From NCBI RefSeq assembly GCF_012317045.1, contig NZ_CP051154.1:496001-560000 (forward strand): 64,000 nucleotides of DNA, given 5' to 3'. Shown here one piece after another: positions 45,152 to 54,956 of this stretch. This DNA is from Leifsonia sp. PS1209. Lineage in GTDB: Bacteria > Actinomycetota > Actinomycetes > Actinomycetales > Microbacteriaceae. Both the position numbers and the translations under genes were made by a program. A model generated the notes under the pieces. That model was not told the origin of the DNA. It searched no databases and saw only the letters and a program-made list of their open reading frames with translations. Every line of letters starts with the position of its first letter. Position 1 is the stretch's first letter.

Positions 45152-47284
45152 CTACTCGCCGGTCGGGTGCGCGCCGACCGCGTCGACGAGCCAGGCGTAG
45201 GCGAACGCCCGCTCCCGCCACGCCGAATACCGGCCGGACACCCCGCCGTGCCCGGCAGCCATCTCGATCTTCAGCAGCGCGTCGGCTCCCACCTCGCGCA
45301 GCCGCGCCACCCATTTCGCGGGTTCCACGTACAGCACGCGGGTGTCGTTGAGGCTGGTCACGGCCAGGATGCGCGGGTAGTGGGTGTCGTGCACGTTCTC
45401 GACCGGGGAGTACGACTTCATGTACGCGTACACCTCCTCGTCGTGCAGCGGGTCGCCCCACTCGTCCCACTCGATCACCGTCAGCGGAAGCGACGGGTCC
45501 AGGATGCTCGTGAGCGGGTCGACGAACGGCACCTCCGCCAAAATCCCCGAGAAGTATTTCGGCGCCAGGTTCGCGACGGCGCCCATCAGCAGGCCGCCCG
45601 CGCTGCCGCCCTGCGCCGCGAGCCGGTCCGGAGCCGTCCATCCGGTGTCGATCAGGTGTCGCGCGCTGTCCACGAAGTCGGTGAACGTGTTCTTCTTGTG
45701 CAGCTTCTTGCCGTGCTCGTACCAGAGCCGTCCCAGCTCGCCGCCGCCGCGCACGTGCGCGATGGCGAACACGATGCCTCGGTCGAGCAGGCTGAGCCGG
45801 GGGATGCCGAACGACGGGTCCATGCTCGCCTCGTACGACCCGTACCCGTAGAGCACGAGCGGCGCGGGCTCGCCCGGCGTGACCAGGTCGCGCCGGTACA
45901 CCAGTGAGATCGGGATGCGCGTGCCGTCCTTCGCGGTCGCCCACTCGCGCTTCTGGGCGAACAGCGCAGGGTCGAACTCTCCGAGCACGGCCTGCTGTTT
46001 GCGCATCCGGAGCTCGCGGGTGCGCACGTCGTAGTCGTACACGGTGGAGGGGGTGACGAAGCTGCCGTAGCCGAGGCGCAGGGTCGGCTGGGTCCATTCG
46101 GGGTTGCCGCCGGCGCCGACGGTGAAGAGTTCTTCGTCGAAGTGCAGCTCGTGCAGGGTGTCGTCGGCGGCGCCTCCGTCTTCCGGCACGCACGCGACGG
46201 CCACGCGGGTGAGCCCCTCCCTGCGGTATTCGACGGCGACGAAGTCGCGGAACGCATCCACCCCTTCGAGCCGGACGTCGGGGTTGTGGGGGAGCAGCAC
46301 GCGCCTGGCGCCCTGCGGGTCGTCGGCGGCCACGCTCACCAGCTCGAAGTTGACGGCGTCGTCGTTGTGCACGATCAGCAGCCGGTCGCGCCCGCCGACC
46401 ACGGCGTGCTCGACGTCGTACTCGACGCCCTCCTTGCGCGGCCAGACAACGGCGAACTCGCCGGTCGGGTCGCTCGACCGCAGCAGCCACGCCTCGCTGG
46501 TGATGTTCGACCCGGCCTCGATGACCAGGAAGTCGCGGCTGCGGGTGAGCCCGACGCCGATCCAGTAGCGCTCGTCCGGCTCGTGGAACACCTGCACGTC
46601 GGTGCCGGGTGCGCCGTCCCCGACCCTGTGCCGCCACACCGTGTCCGGACGCCAGGCGTCGTCGACGGTCGTGTAGAAGATGTACTCGCCGCCCTGATCG
46701 AACAGCGCACCGGATGCGGTGTCCTCGATCTCGTCGGGGAACTCCACCCCGTCGTCCACCAGCGACCGCACCCGGATCGTGTACCGCTCGTCGCCTTCGG
46801 TGTCGACCGCCCACAGCAGCCGCGTGCCGTCGGCGCTCACGTCGAAGCTGCCGAGCGCGTAGAACTCGTGCCCCTCCGCCTCGGCGTTGTCGTCGAGCAG
46901 GATCTGCTCACCCGGCAGCCCGTTGCGCTGCGCCTCCTCGTCGAGCGCCGGCGGCTCCCAGTCGTCAGCGCCGGCGATGGGTGCGCGGCAGTGGATGCCG
47001 TACTGCTTCCCCTCGACCGTCCGCGTGTAATACCACCAGTCGCCTTCGCGGGTGGGGACGCTCAGATCGGTCTCGCGGGTGCGCCCTTTGATCTCTTCGA
47101 AGATCTGCTCGCGCAGCAGCGCCAGGTTCTCGGTGCGGGCGTTGGTGTACGCGTTCTCCTCGTGCAGGTGGGCGACGACGGCCGGGTCGTCCTTGTCGCG
47201 CAGCCACTCGTACTGGTCGATGTACACGTCCCCGTGATGGATGCGTTCTGTCGGCTTCTTCGGCGTGATCGGCGGCGTGAGCAT
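45152..47284 (-). CDS. Prolyl oligopeptidase-family S9 peptidase (oligopeptidase B-like)
   Basis: A 710-residue cytoplasmic serine peptidase. The N-terminal beta-propeller (about residues 70-400) is followed by an alpha/beta hydrolase domain with GGSAGGLLMG (nucleophile Ser), LYGYGSYEASMDPSF and AGHGGVSGR with the catalytic His. YIDQYEWLRDKDDP near the start is typical. The pattern fits PtrB, which cuts short peptides after Arg/Lys. No signal peptide. The FUSC gene ends 9 nt before it on the same strand, so the two may be co-transcribed. Confidence 0.92.
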   Translation of the reverse strand: MLTPPITPKKPTERIHHGDVYIDQYEWLRDKDDPAVVAHLHEENAYTNARTENLALLREQIFEEIKGRTRETDLSVPTREGDWWYYTRTVEGKQYGIHCRAPIAGADDWEPPALDEEAQRNGLPGEQILLDDNAEAEGHEFYALGSFDVSADGTRLLWAVDTEGDERYTIRVRSLVDDGVEFPDEIEDTASGALFDQGGEYIFYTTVDDAWRPDTVWRHRVGDGAPGTDVQVFHEPDERYWIGVGLTRSRDFLVIEAGSNITSEAWLLRSSDPTGEFAVVWPRKEGVEYDVEHAVVGGRDRLLIVHNDDAVNFELVSVAADDPQGARRVLLPHNPDVRLEGVDAFRDFVAVEYRREGLTRVAVACVPEDGGAADDTLHELHFDEELFTVGAGGNPEWTQPTLRLGYGSFVTPSTVYDYDVRTRELRMRKQQAVLGEFDPALFAQKREWATAKDGTRIPISLVYRRDLVTPGEPAPLVLYGYGSYEASMDPSFGIPRLSLLDRGIVFAIAHVRGGGELGRLWYEHGKKLHKKNTFTDFVDSARHLIDTGWTAPDRLAAQGGSAGGLLMGAVANLAPKYFSGILAEVPFVDPLTSILDPSLPLTVIEWDEWGDPLHDEEVYAYMKSYSPVENVHDTHYPRILAVTSLNDTRVLYVEPAKWVARLREVGADALLKIEMAAGHGGVSGRYSAWRERAFAYAWLVDAVGAHPTGE

Positions 47285-47293
47285 TCCATCAGG

Positions 47294-48766
47294 CTACCGT
47301 CCGCCATCCCGCCCGCGCCCGTCGAGCTCGGCCCCGAGCGCCAGCAGAGTCGAGTGGATGCGCGCGAAGTCGACCGGCGCCGCGAGGCTCTTCCGCGCCG
47401 CCCCGACCGCGCGCCGCAGCCGCCCAGTGGTGGCGTCGCCTCCCACGCCATCACCCGCGAGCCGCGCATCCACTGCGGGCCCCAGCGCGAGCGCCGCCTC
47501 GATGCAGTCGATCGCCCTGATCGTCTTCCGCCCGCCCACGGCGCGCCGCGCCCGGTGCACCGGCGCCAGCTGTTCGACGCGGGCCAAGGATGCGCGGAAC
47601 GCCTCGACCCGCTCGTCCTGCGGCACAGCGGGGTCGGCCGGGGCGAACACCGCACCGAGCGCCACCAGCATCTCCGACAGTCGCTTGCGCACCACATCGT
47701 CGGAGCGGACGGGCAGCACGAACCACGCCGCCGCGATCCCGATCACCGCACCGGTCACGATCGCGAGCACCCGCTCGCCGAGCACCGCCCAGAGCGACGC
47801 TCCCGTCGGCGCGACGCCGAGCAGTCCCTGGAGCAGCGCGACGGCGAGCGTCACGGCCAGCGCCCAGAACGCGTAACTGTATCCGCGTAGCCAGGTGCCG
47901 ACGAACAGGGCCGCGAAGATGACGACGACCGCGAGCATCCCGGTCGGCTCCGCCACGAACGTGAACGCCACGGCGACGATCGTGCCGCCGAGCGCCCCCG
48001 CCACCCGCAGCGCGCTCTTGTGCACCACATCCCCGCGCCCCCGGTTGCCGGAATTGACGATGAACGCGGTCAGCACGGTCCACATCGCATGGTCGGGGAA
48101 CAGCAGCCACCCAGCGACGAACGCCGCGGCGAGGGCCGCCGCCATCTGCAGCGCCATGCGGGTGCTCGCCGGGAGGCGGCGGGGCGCAGGGACGGCAGCG
48201 GCGGCCGCCCCGGCACCCTCGCCCGCTCGTGCACCCTCGCCCGCCCCAGCAACCTCACCCACAACAGCAACCCCCGCCAGCACCCCAACCTCCCTGGCGA
48301 CCGCCACCCACGCAACAGCCACCACGGACGCGCCGACCAGCAGCACCAGATCCAGCCACCACCGCCCGGTCTGCGCACCCGCCCCCGGGGCGACGAGGAT
48401 CGCTGTGAACGGCAGCGTGACCAACGCCCCCAGCCGCGCAATCCTCCCGCCGAAACGCCGCATCCAGATCGGCACGCTCATCCCGGCCACGAACGCGACC
48501 GCGCCGACCACCGGCGCCGCGACGAGCAGCCACCCGACTCCCGCCGCCACCAGCCCGATAACGGGAAGCAGCGCCGCCGACCGCGCGAACTCACCCCGCG
48601 ATGCGAACGTCCTCCGCGACAGCGTCAGGGCCACCACGGTCGCAAGCACAGCGGTGCCGTACCCGCCACCGACAGCGACCGCGATCCACCACATAGTCGC
48701 GCACGCCCCCGCGGCGGCCGCGACGGAGATCAGGGCGGAGAGCCCGGCGCGGGCCACGGGATGCAT
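47294..48766 (-). CDS. FUSC-family membrane protein
   Basis: A 490-residue protein with two blocks of membrane helices (about residues 10-165 and 205-345) separated by an Ala/Gly-rich loop containing AGEGARAGEGAG. The second block carries MWTVLTAFIVNSGNRGRGDVVHKSALRVAGALGG, the signature of FUSC/aromatic-acid exporter-like proteins; a cytoplasmic helical domain follows. These proteins are proposed efflux components. No membrane-fusion partner is encoded nearby. Confidence 0.85.
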   Translation of the reverse strand: MHPVARAGLSALISVAAAAGACATMWWIAVAVGGGYGTAVLATVVALTLSRRTFASRGEFARSAALLPVIGLVAAGVGWLLVAAPVVGAVAFVAGMSVPIWMRRFGGRIARLGALVTLPFTAILVAPGAGAQTGRWWLDLVLLVGASVVAVAWVAVAREVGVLAGVAVVGEVAGAGEGARAGEGAGAAAAAVPAPRRLPASTRMALQMAAALAAAFVAGWLLFPDHAMWTVLTAFIVNSGNRGRGDVVHKSALRVAGALGGTIVAVAFTFVAEPTGMLAVVVIFAALFVGTWLRGYSYAFWALAVTLAVALLQGLLGVAPTGASLWAVLGERVLAIVTGAVIGIAAAWFVLPVRSDDVVRKRLSEMLVALGAVFAPADPAVPQDERVEAFRASLARVEQLAPVHRARRAVGGRKTIRAIDCIEAALALGPAVDARLAGDGVGGDATTGRLRRAVGAARKSLAAPVDFARIHSTLLALGAELDGRGRDGGR

Positions 48767-48844
48767 GGGTGCATTTTCTCACCCGCCCGGCGTTCCGCCA
48801 CGACCCGCCCCGGCCCGCCACACCCCACCGGCTACTCTGAACAG

Positions 48845-50554
48845 ATGAGCGAGAAATGGTGGCAGTCCGCCGTCGTCTACCAGGTGTATCCCCGGAGTTT
48901 CGCGGACAGCAACGGTGACGGCATCGGCGATCTGCGTGGTGTCATCGACCATCTCGACCACCTGGATGCGCTCGGCGTCGATGTGGTCTGGCTCTCGCCG
49001 ATCTATGCGTCGCCGCACGATGACAACGGCTACGACATCAGCGACTATCGCGCCATCGACCCCGCGTTCGGCACCTTCGACGACTTCGACGAGCTGTTGC
49101 AGGAGCTGCACGCGCGCGGCATGAAGCTCGTGATGGATCTGGTCGTCAATCACACCTCCGACGAGCACGCGTGGTTCGTCGAGTCGTCCGCAGGGCCGGA
49201 CAGCCCGAAGCGCGACTGGTACTGGTGGCGTCCGCCGCGCGACGGCAAGGCTCCGGGCGAGAGCGGTGCGGAGCCGAACAACTGGGGGTCGTTCTTCTCC
49301 GGGTCGGCCTGGCAGCTCGATCAGGCGAGCGGCGAGTACTACCTGCACCTGTTCTCCCGCAAGCAGCCCGACCTCAACTGGGAGAACCCGGAGGTGCGGG
49401 ATGCGGTCTACGAGATGATGAACTGGTGGCTCGACCGCGGCGTCGACGGGTTCCGGATGGACGTCATCAACCTCATCTCGAAGGTGCAGGACCTGCCGGA
49501 CGGCGTCGTTCCTCCCGGCGCGCTCTACGGGGACGGCTACCCGTTCTACGGGCAGGGGCCGCGCATCCACGAGTTCCTGCACGAGATGCATGAGCGTGTT
49601 TTCGCGGGGCGCGACGACCGGTATCTCACGGTAGGAGAGATGCCCGGCGTCACCGTCGACCAGGCTCAGCTGTTCACCGATCCGGCGCGCGGCGAGCTGG
49701 ACATGGTGTTCCAGTTCGAGCACGTCGACCTCGACCACGGGCCCGGCGGCAAGTGGGATCACCGCCCGGCGTCGGTGCTCGACCTCAAGCGGTCGTTCGC
49801 GAAGTGGCAGGACGGCCTCGCCGAGCGCGGCTGGAACAGCCTGTACTGGAACAACCACGACCAGCCGCGCGTGGTCAGCCGGTTCGGCGACGACGGGGAT
49901 GCGCGCATCCCGTCGGCGAAGGCGCTCGCCACCGTGCTGCACCTGCAGCGGGGCACGCCGTACGTCTACCAGGGTGAGGAGCTCGGGATGACGAACGTGC
50001 CGTTCCGCGGCATCGAGGACTTCCGTGACATCGAGACCCTCAACCACTACGCGGAGGCCGTCGACGTGCTCGGCGCCCCGGCCGAGGAGGTGCTGGCCGC
50101 GCTGCGCACCACGAGCAGGGACAATGCCCGCACTCCGGTGCAGTGGTCGGATGCGCCGAACGCCGGGTTCACGACGGGCACGCCGTGGATCCCGGTGAAC
50201 CCGAACTTCCGCGAGGTCAACGCGGCGGCGGAACGGCGCGACCCTGACTCGGTGTTCGCGTACTACCGCAGCCTCATCGACCTGCGGCATCACGACGAGC
50301 GCGTCTCCAGCGGAACGCTCGAGATGGTGCTCCCCGAGCACCCCCAGGTGTTCGCGTACACGAGGACGCTCGGTGCGCGCCAACTACTCGTGCTCGTCAA
50401 CCTCACCGGAGAGCAGGCGGACTACGAGCTTCCGGATGCGGAGGCCTGGGCGGGTGCGCCGACCGTACTGAGCAACCTCCCGGATGCGCGGGGCGGGGTC
50501 ACCGGGACGCTCGCGCCGTGGCAGGCCCTCGTGCTCTCCCGCGACGACGCCTGA
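48845..50554 (+). CDS. Alpha-glucosidase / oligo-1,6-glucosidase, GH13
   Basis: A 569-residue cytoplasmic GH13 enzyme, probably subfamily 31. It begins WWQSAVVYQVYPRSFADSNGDGIGDL; catalytic sites are in GVDGFRMDVIN (nucleophile Asp), YLTVGEMPGV (Glu) and WNNHDQPRVVSRFG (Asp), with domain B in between. It hydrolyses terminal alpha-glucosidic bonds of isomalto- or malto-oligosaccharides, or sucrose or trehalulose. A TACTCT lies 7-8 nt before the ATG with no ribosome site, so the message may be leaderless. The long open frame upstream is antisense to the FUSC gene. Confidence 0.92.
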   Translation: MSEKWWQSAVVYQVYPRSFADSNGDGIGDLRGVIDHLDHLDALGVDVVWLSPIYASPHDDNGYDISDYRAIDPAFGTFDDFDELLQELHARGMKLVMDLVVNHTSDEHAWFVESSAGPDSPKRDWYWWRPPRDGKAPGESGAEPNNWGSFFSGSAWQLDQASGEYYLHLFSRKQPDLNWENPEVRDAVYEMMNWWLDRGVDGFRMDVINLISKVQDLPDGVVPPGALYGDGYPFYGQGPRIHEFLHEMHERVFAGRDDRYLTVGEMPGVTVDQAQLFTDPARGELDMVFQFEHVDLDHGPGGKWDHRPASVLDLKRSFAKWQDGLAERGWNSLYWNNHDQPRVVSRFGDDGDARIPSAKALATVLHLQRGTPYVYQGEELGMTNVPFRGIEDFRDIETLNHYAEAVDVLGAPAEEVLAALRTTSRDNARTPVQWSDAPNAGFTTGTPWIPVNPNFREVNAAAERRDPDSVFAYYRSLIDLRHHDERVSSGTLEMVLPEHPQVFAYTRTLGARQLLVLVNLTGEQADYELPDAEAWAGAPTVLSNLPDARGGVTGTLAPWQALVLSRDDA

Positions 50555-50646
50555 GCCGAAAAGTCAGGCACCGCTTGCCACCAGAGGCGGGCGGGTGTCT
50601 GATGAGCCCCAGGGAAGCTCTGCGGGGCAGAGCCGGGGAGGCGGTC

Positions 50647-51087
50647 ATGGGCAGCTACGTCGCACGGGCCGAAGTGGATGTGCGCGCGCCGCGTTCGGCG
50701 GTGTGGCGGGTGCTCACGTCCAACGGTGCGCATCCGGAGATCATGTTCGGCGCCGACGTGCAGTCGGACTGGCGCATCGGGAGCCGCATCGTCTGGCGCG
50801 GCGAGTGGAACGGGAAGACGTTCGAGGATCACGGGCGCGTGATCGAGTTGCAGGAGCCGAGCAGGATCGTGCTCACGCACTTCAGCCCGCTGAGCGGGTC
50901 GGACGACGTCCCGGAGAACTACCACTCGTTGCGGTTCGAGCTGGATGAGACGCCGACCGGTACTCACGTCACGCTCGACCAGGACAACAACCCGACAGCG
51001 GAGGCGGCGGAGCACTCCCGGGAGAACTGGACGACGATGCTCGCCGGCGTGAAGGCGGTCGCGGAGCGCGCAGCTTCTAAGCCGTGA
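50647..51087 (+). CDS. SRPBCC-domain (AHSA1-like) protein
   Basis: A 146-residue START/Bet v1-fold protein: VARAEVDVRAPRSAVWRVLTSNG, SRIVWRGEWNGKTFEDHGRVIELQEPSRIVLTHFS and ENWTTMLAGVKAVAERA. These single-domain proteins bind small hydrophobic ligands; the role here is unknown. GGGAGG lies 5 nt before the ATG. Its 3' end overlaps the convergent TetR gene by 11 nt. Confidence 0.87.
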   Translation: MGSYVARAEVDVRAPRSAVWRVLTSNGAHPEIMFGADVQSDWRIGSRIVWRGEWNGKTFEDHGRVIELQEPSRIVLTHFSPLSGSDDVPENYHSLRFELDETPTGTHVTLDQDNNPTAEAAEHSRENWTTMLAGVKAVAERAASKP

Positions 51088-51661
51088 TCGCCTCGTTCAG
51101 GTACGCGCCGATGAACACGTCGAACGCGGACACCGTCTTCTCCTTGTCGCCGGTGAGCAGATAGCCGAAGTGGAGACCGGCCGCGGTGTCGGCGAGCCAG
51201 TGGGCGAGCACTGCGGCGCGCCGCTTCTCGACGCCATTGCTGGTGAGCCAGCGCTGCACGACCGCGAGCCAGTCGGTGAACGACGTGGTGATGCGTGTGC
51301 CGATCTCCGGGTCGATCGGTTCGAGCGCGCCGGCCTCGAACTGCAGGCGCAGGCCGGTGCGGTTGCCCTCGCGGAGCGAGTGGCGGAAGGCCTCGCTGTA
51401 CCAGTCCGCGAACTGCTGACGGTCGAAACCGGCGATGTCGACGCCGACGGCCGCCTCGGACTGCTGGCGCACACCCTCCTCGAGGATGGCGTCGATCATG
51501 CCCTGACGCGAGCCGAAATGGTAGACGAAGGAGTACGTGCTGACCCCGAGGGAGCTCGCCAGACTGCGAAAGGTCATCCGCGACAGAGGCTCGGTCGCAA
51601 CATGTTCCATGATGCGGCCCAAAAGCTCTGGCTTTCGACTGGGGTCTGGTGTACGTCCCAC
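51077..51661 (-). CDS. TetR/AcrR-family regulator
   Basis: A 194-residue repressor. The N-terminal helix-turn-helix (about residues 10-55) reads MTFRSLASSLGVSTYSFVYHFGSRQGMIDAILEEG; the rest is a helical ligand domain. It starts with a GTG at 51661. The target is not evident; it overlaps the SRPBCC gene convergently and lies 88 nt after the penicillin-binding-protein stop on the opposite side. Confidence 0.88.
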   Translation of the reverse strand: MGRTPDPSRKPELLGRIMEHVATEPLSRMTFRSLASSLGVSTYSFVYHFGSRQGMIDAILEEGVRQQSEAAVGVDIAGFDRQQFADWYSEAFRHSLREGNRTGLRLQFEAGALEPIDPEIGTRITTSFTDWLAVVQRWLTSNGVEKRRAAVLAHWLADTAAGLHFGYLLTGDKEKTVSAFDVFIGAYLNEAITA

Positions 51662-51748
51662 GCGATAACCATAAGCGAGCCGCCGCTCACGAAGGAAGGC
51701 AAATCAGGGTATAAAAACCGGAATCCCAATATCGCTTTCGGGGCCGCG

Positions 51749-54067
51749 TCAGCCGCGTCCTGGAGGGTTGCCGCCGCCGTTGCCCGGACCGCCGTTGCCC
51801 GGACCGCCGCCGTTGCCCTGGCCGCCGTTGCCGCCGCCCGCGGGGGGAGCGGGAGCGGTGGGTGCGGTCGGCGTCGGCGGCTTCGGCGCAGGCGGAGCCT
51901 TCGTGAACTTCGCATCCGGCCCGGGGAACGCCGTCCCGCCGTAGACGGCGTTGAGCGCGGCCAGGATCGGCTTGGCGATGGCGAACTTCACATTGCCGCC
52001 TCCGATGCCGTTGAACGACTGGCTGCGCAGCGCGACCGCGCCTTCCACGTTGCCGACCCAGGTGGCCTGGGCGACCTTGGTGGTGGAGGTGACGAGCCAG
52101 TTCTCCAGCGAGTCGTCCGTCGTGCCGGTCTTGCCGAAGATCGGGATGCCGTCGTTCGGGTTGGCCGAGGTGGCCGTTCCTCCGCGGAGCACGCCCTGCA
52201 GTGCGAAGATCGCGGCCGCCGCGACACCGGGATCGATCGGTGTGGTCGAGCACTGCGTCTTCGGAACGGCGTGCTCCGTGCCGTCAGCGTTCAGGATCTT
52301 GTCGATGGCGATCGGGCTGCAGGCGACGCCATTGTTGGCGATGCCCGCGTACGCGGTGGCCATCGTGATCGGGGCGATGTAGTTGGTGCCGAGCACGGAG
52401 GAGGGGTTGGCCATGAAACGGTTGGCCTCTTCGTCCGCGCCGTGGACGAGCAGATCCTGCGCGCGCTGCTTGATGCCGCACAGGTCGAGCTTGGTGGCCA
52501 TCTGGGCGAAGATCGTGTTGATCGACTGCGCCGTGGCGTTCATCACGGTGGTGCTGCTGACCGATTCGCCCTCGTCGTTCGAGACCGGCCACGGCGCTCC
52601 GCCGATGTCCTGGCACGGATCGCTGGAGTGGAACGACGACTGCGGGAACAGGTGTTGCGTGCCGTTGACGGACTCGTACAGCGAATGACCCTCCTGCAGC
52701 CATTCGAGGAGGTCGAACGCCTTGTACGCCGAACCGGTCTGGAAGCCTTCCGACCCGCCATCCACGTAGTCGGTGTTGTAGTTGACGGCCGTGGTCGCCG
52801 GAGCAGGGGCCGCGGTGTTGTCGTACGGCCGGTTCTGCACCATCGTCACGACGCGTCCCGTTCCCACTTCCACCGACACGTTGGAGGAGCCGAGGTCGAG
52901 GTACGGGCTCGCGGGCGGGATGTACGCGGCGATGGATGCCTGGGCCGCCCCCTGCAGGTCGAGGTTGAGGGTGGTGTAGATCTTCAGGCCGCCGCGGTTG
53001 AGGAAGCCGGAGCGGTCGTCGCTCGTCTTGCCGAAGATCGCGTTGTTCTCGATCTGGCGCTCGACGTAGTCGCAGAAGAATGCCGCGTTGAACTGCTGGG
53101 CCGTCATGCAGCCGTTCTGCACCGGAGTGATCTTGGGCTCGACCTTGGTCGCCTTCGCCGCGTCGTGCTCCGCCGTGGTGATCTTGCCGTTGGCGAGCAT
53201 CCGGTCGAGCACGTAGTTGCGGCGGTCGAGCGTCTCCTTGTATCCGTCGGCCGCGCCGTTCTCCTTGCTGGTGGGCTTGTCGATGCGCAGGTTGTCCGGG
53301 TTGTTCAGGATGGCGATGAGCGTGGCGGCCTGCTGCAGGTTGAGAGCTTTCGCAGAGACGCCGAAGTAGTATTCGGCCGCCTGCTGAACGCCGTAGGTGC
53401 GGCCGCCGAACAGAGCGATGTTGAGGTAGCTCTGCAGGATCTGGTTCTTGGTGTATTCCTTCTCGAGACCGATTGCGTAGCGCATCTCCTTGAGCTTGCG
53501 CACCGGGTCGACCTCTGTGGCGTCGTTGTAGCAGGACTCGTATGCCGTGAGCTGCTTCTTCTGCACGGCGGCCGTGGCCGTCACATCCGGCTGCTTGTTC
53601 TCGCAGCGCTGCACCAGGATGTTCTTGACGTACTGCTGCGTGATCGACGAACCGCCCTGCACGTCTTTGTGGAGGGCCGTGAGCATCGCGCCGCGGATCG
53701 TGCCCGTGACGTCGACGCCGCCGTGCTCGTAGAACCGCGGGTCCTCCGTGGCGATGGCGGCGTCTTTGAGGTTCTGCGAGATGTCGTCCCAGCCGACCTC
53801 CACGCGGTTCTGCGAATAGAAGGTCGCGATGGGCACGTCTTTGCCCCCGGACTTCGCGTACATCGTCGATGCCTGCGCGAGCGGCTCGACTTTGATGTAC
53901 TCGGGGAGGCCGTCGAAGACGCCGATTGTCGAGTCGGCTGCCGACCCGGTCAGCGCGACGGCCGGCGTGACGGCGGCGGCGCCGAGCACCCCCGCGACGG
54001 CGCTGAGCGCCACGAACCCCAGGAGCGCGGGCGCCCATCCCCATTTGCTGCGACCCGAAGATTTCAT
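51749..54067 (-). CDS. Class A penicillin-binding protein
   Basis: A bifunctional peptidoglycan synthase of 772 residues, anchored by one N-terminal helix (about residues 12-40). The glycosyltransferase domain (about 75-290) has ATEDPRFYEHGGVD with the catalytic Glu and GGSSITQQYVKN. The transpeptidase has TGSAYKAF (SxxK), AQSINTIF (SxN) and FGKTGTTDD (KTG). The tail beyond about 720 is Pro-rich then Gly/Asn-rich (GGGNGGQGNGG type), probably lying in the wall. No PASTA domains. It is a PonA-type enzyme; most actinobacteria have two. Confidence 0.93.
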   Translation of the reverse strand: MKSSGRSKWGWAPALLGFVALSAVAGVLGAAAVTPAVALTGSAADSTIGVFDGLPEYIKVEPLAQASTMYAKSGGKDVPIATFYSQNRVEVGWDDISQNLKDAAIATEDPRFYEHGGVDVTGTIRGAMLTALHKDVQGGSSITQQYVKNILVQRCENKQPDVTATAAVQKKQLTAYESCYNDATEVDPVRKLKEMRYAIGLEKEYTKNQILQSYLNIALFGGRTYGVQQAAEYYFGVSAKALNLQQAATLIAILNNPDNLRIDKPTSKENGAADGYKETLDRRNYVLDRMLANGKITTAEHDAAKATKVEPKITPVQNGCMTAQQFNAAFFCDYVERQIENNAIFGKTSDDRSGFLNRGGLKIYTTLNLDLQGAAQASIAAYIPPASPYLDLGSSNVSVEVGTGRVVTMVQNRPYDNTAAPAPATTAVNYNTDYVDGGSEGFQTGSAYKAFDLLEWLQEGHSLYESVNGTQHLFPQSSFHSSDPCQDIGGAPWPVSNDEGESVSSTTVMNATAQSINTIFAQMATKLDLCGIKQRAQDLLVHGADEEANRFMANPSSVLGTNYIAPITMATAYAGIANNGVACSPIAIDKILNADGTEHAVPKTQCSTTPIDPGVAAAAIFALQGVLRGGTATSANPNDGIPIFGKTGTTDDSLENWLVTSTTKVAQATWVGNVEGAVALRSQSFNGIGGGNVKFAIAKPILAALNAVYGGTAFPGPDAKFTKAPPAPKPPTPTAPTAPAPPAGGGNGGQGNGGGPGNGGPGNGGGNPPGRG

Positions 54068-54151
54068 GGCGTCATGATACGCGGCGAGGTTGGCGGTTTC
54101 ACCGGGACACCCGTCAGGTTGGGGAGAAGCACGGGATGTGGATGGACCGTG

Positions 54152-54667
54152 TCACTCGGCCCGGAGCTTGTCGCAGAGCTCGGCCAGGCGGTCGAGCTCA
54201 GCGGGGTCGAGCCGTCCGCCGACGCGTTCGGTGATCGTCCGCATGTGCTCGACGGCGACCCGCCGGAACATCTCGAAGCCGGAGTCCGTCATCCGGATCA
54301 CCGTGCCGCGCGCATCCGACGGCTCCGGGCATTTCGCGACGAGTCCGCGGGCGACCAGCCTGTCGACCAGCCTGCTCACGCTGGGCTGCGTGAGCAGCAC
54401 GTGCTTGTTGAGATCGCGCAGGCGGAGCGAGCGGTCGGGCTGCCTGGAGAGGTTGAACAGCACGTCGTACTCGTTGAACGAGATGTCCCTGGTCGGGAAC
54501 TCGGCGGCGAGGGTGCGCATCACGGCGACCTGGGCGCGGAACAGCGACTCCCACGCCGACACGGCGTTGACGCGCGCAGCCGCGCGCCGCGCGTCGCCCG
54601 TCCGCTCGCCGGTTCCGGCGTGCGTGCCGGTTCGCTCGCCGGTGCTCGCTTGCGCCTCTGTACGCAT
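54152..54667 (-). CDS. MarR-family regulator 1
   Basis: A 171-residue protein with a Thr/Gly/Ala-rich N-terminal extension of about 30 residues, then the winged helix with LRLRDLNKHVLLTQPSVSRLVDRLVARGLV and the wing PSDARGTVIRMTDSGFEMF. GAGGAGG lies 10 nt before the ATG. It is not closely similar to the two other MarR proteins next to it. Its position behind the penicillin-binding-protein gene gives no clear target. Confidence 0.87.
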   Translation of the reverse strand: MRTEAQASTGERTGTHAGTGERTGDARRAAARVNAVSAWESLFRAQVAVMRTLAAEFPTRDISFNEYDVLFNLSRQPDRSLRLRDLNKHVLLTQPSVSRLVDRLVARGLVAKCPEPSDARGTVIRMTDSGFEMFRRVAVEHMRTITERVGGRLDPAELDRLAELCDKLRAE

Positions 54668-54790
54668 GATGCTGCTGCCTCCTCGGGTGGGACGAATGCT
54701 CGATGCATTCGCATCCTTCCACCAACCGGTGACAGTTCCATCCGTGCCAGCACGGGATCCTGGATGTGGCGGGACCGGCGTTAACAGATT

Positions 54791-54824
54791 GAGGGCCGGC
54801 CGCAGAGGCTAGCGGCCGGCCCTC
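54791..54824. terminator. GC-rich hairpin in the MarR intergenic gap
   Basis: A perfect 13-bp stem, GAGGGCCGGCCGC with GCGGCCGGCCCTC, and an 8-nt loop. It probably ends minus-strand transcription from the MarR pair; there is no T-run on that side. The rest of the 289-nt gap 54668-54956 holds no gene that I can support. Confidence 0.55.
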
Positions 54825-54900
54825 TCCCTTGCACCAAGAGTGTCCTGCAATCACATTCCGCGTTGGCTGCCACAGCAAACAACTAACGCTCTTGAACTAT

Positions 54901-54940
54901 ATAACGAAGAGGTAACGGGATCTAGTTATCTGTTCGTTAT
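54901..54940. promoter_or_regulatory. AT-rich imperfect hairpin after the MarR pair
   Basis: The 16-nt arms ATAACGAAGAGGTAAC and GTTATCTGTTCGTTAT pair at 14 of 16 positions around GGGATCTA, and a TTTTT run follows on the plus strand. The stretch 54880-54960 is far richer in A and T than its surroundings. It could be an intrinsic terminator or an operator (TCTAGTTATC resembles part of the MarR sites). Confidence 0.45.
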
Positions 54941-54956
54941 TTTTGCTGCGAATTTT

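Noticed and set aside
48020..48844. Long in-frame upstream extension of the GH13 alpha-glucosidase
   Set aside because: It is antisense to the FUSC gene and reads as Arg/His/Pro-rich nonsense; the enzyme clearly begins MSEKWWQSAVVYQVYP.
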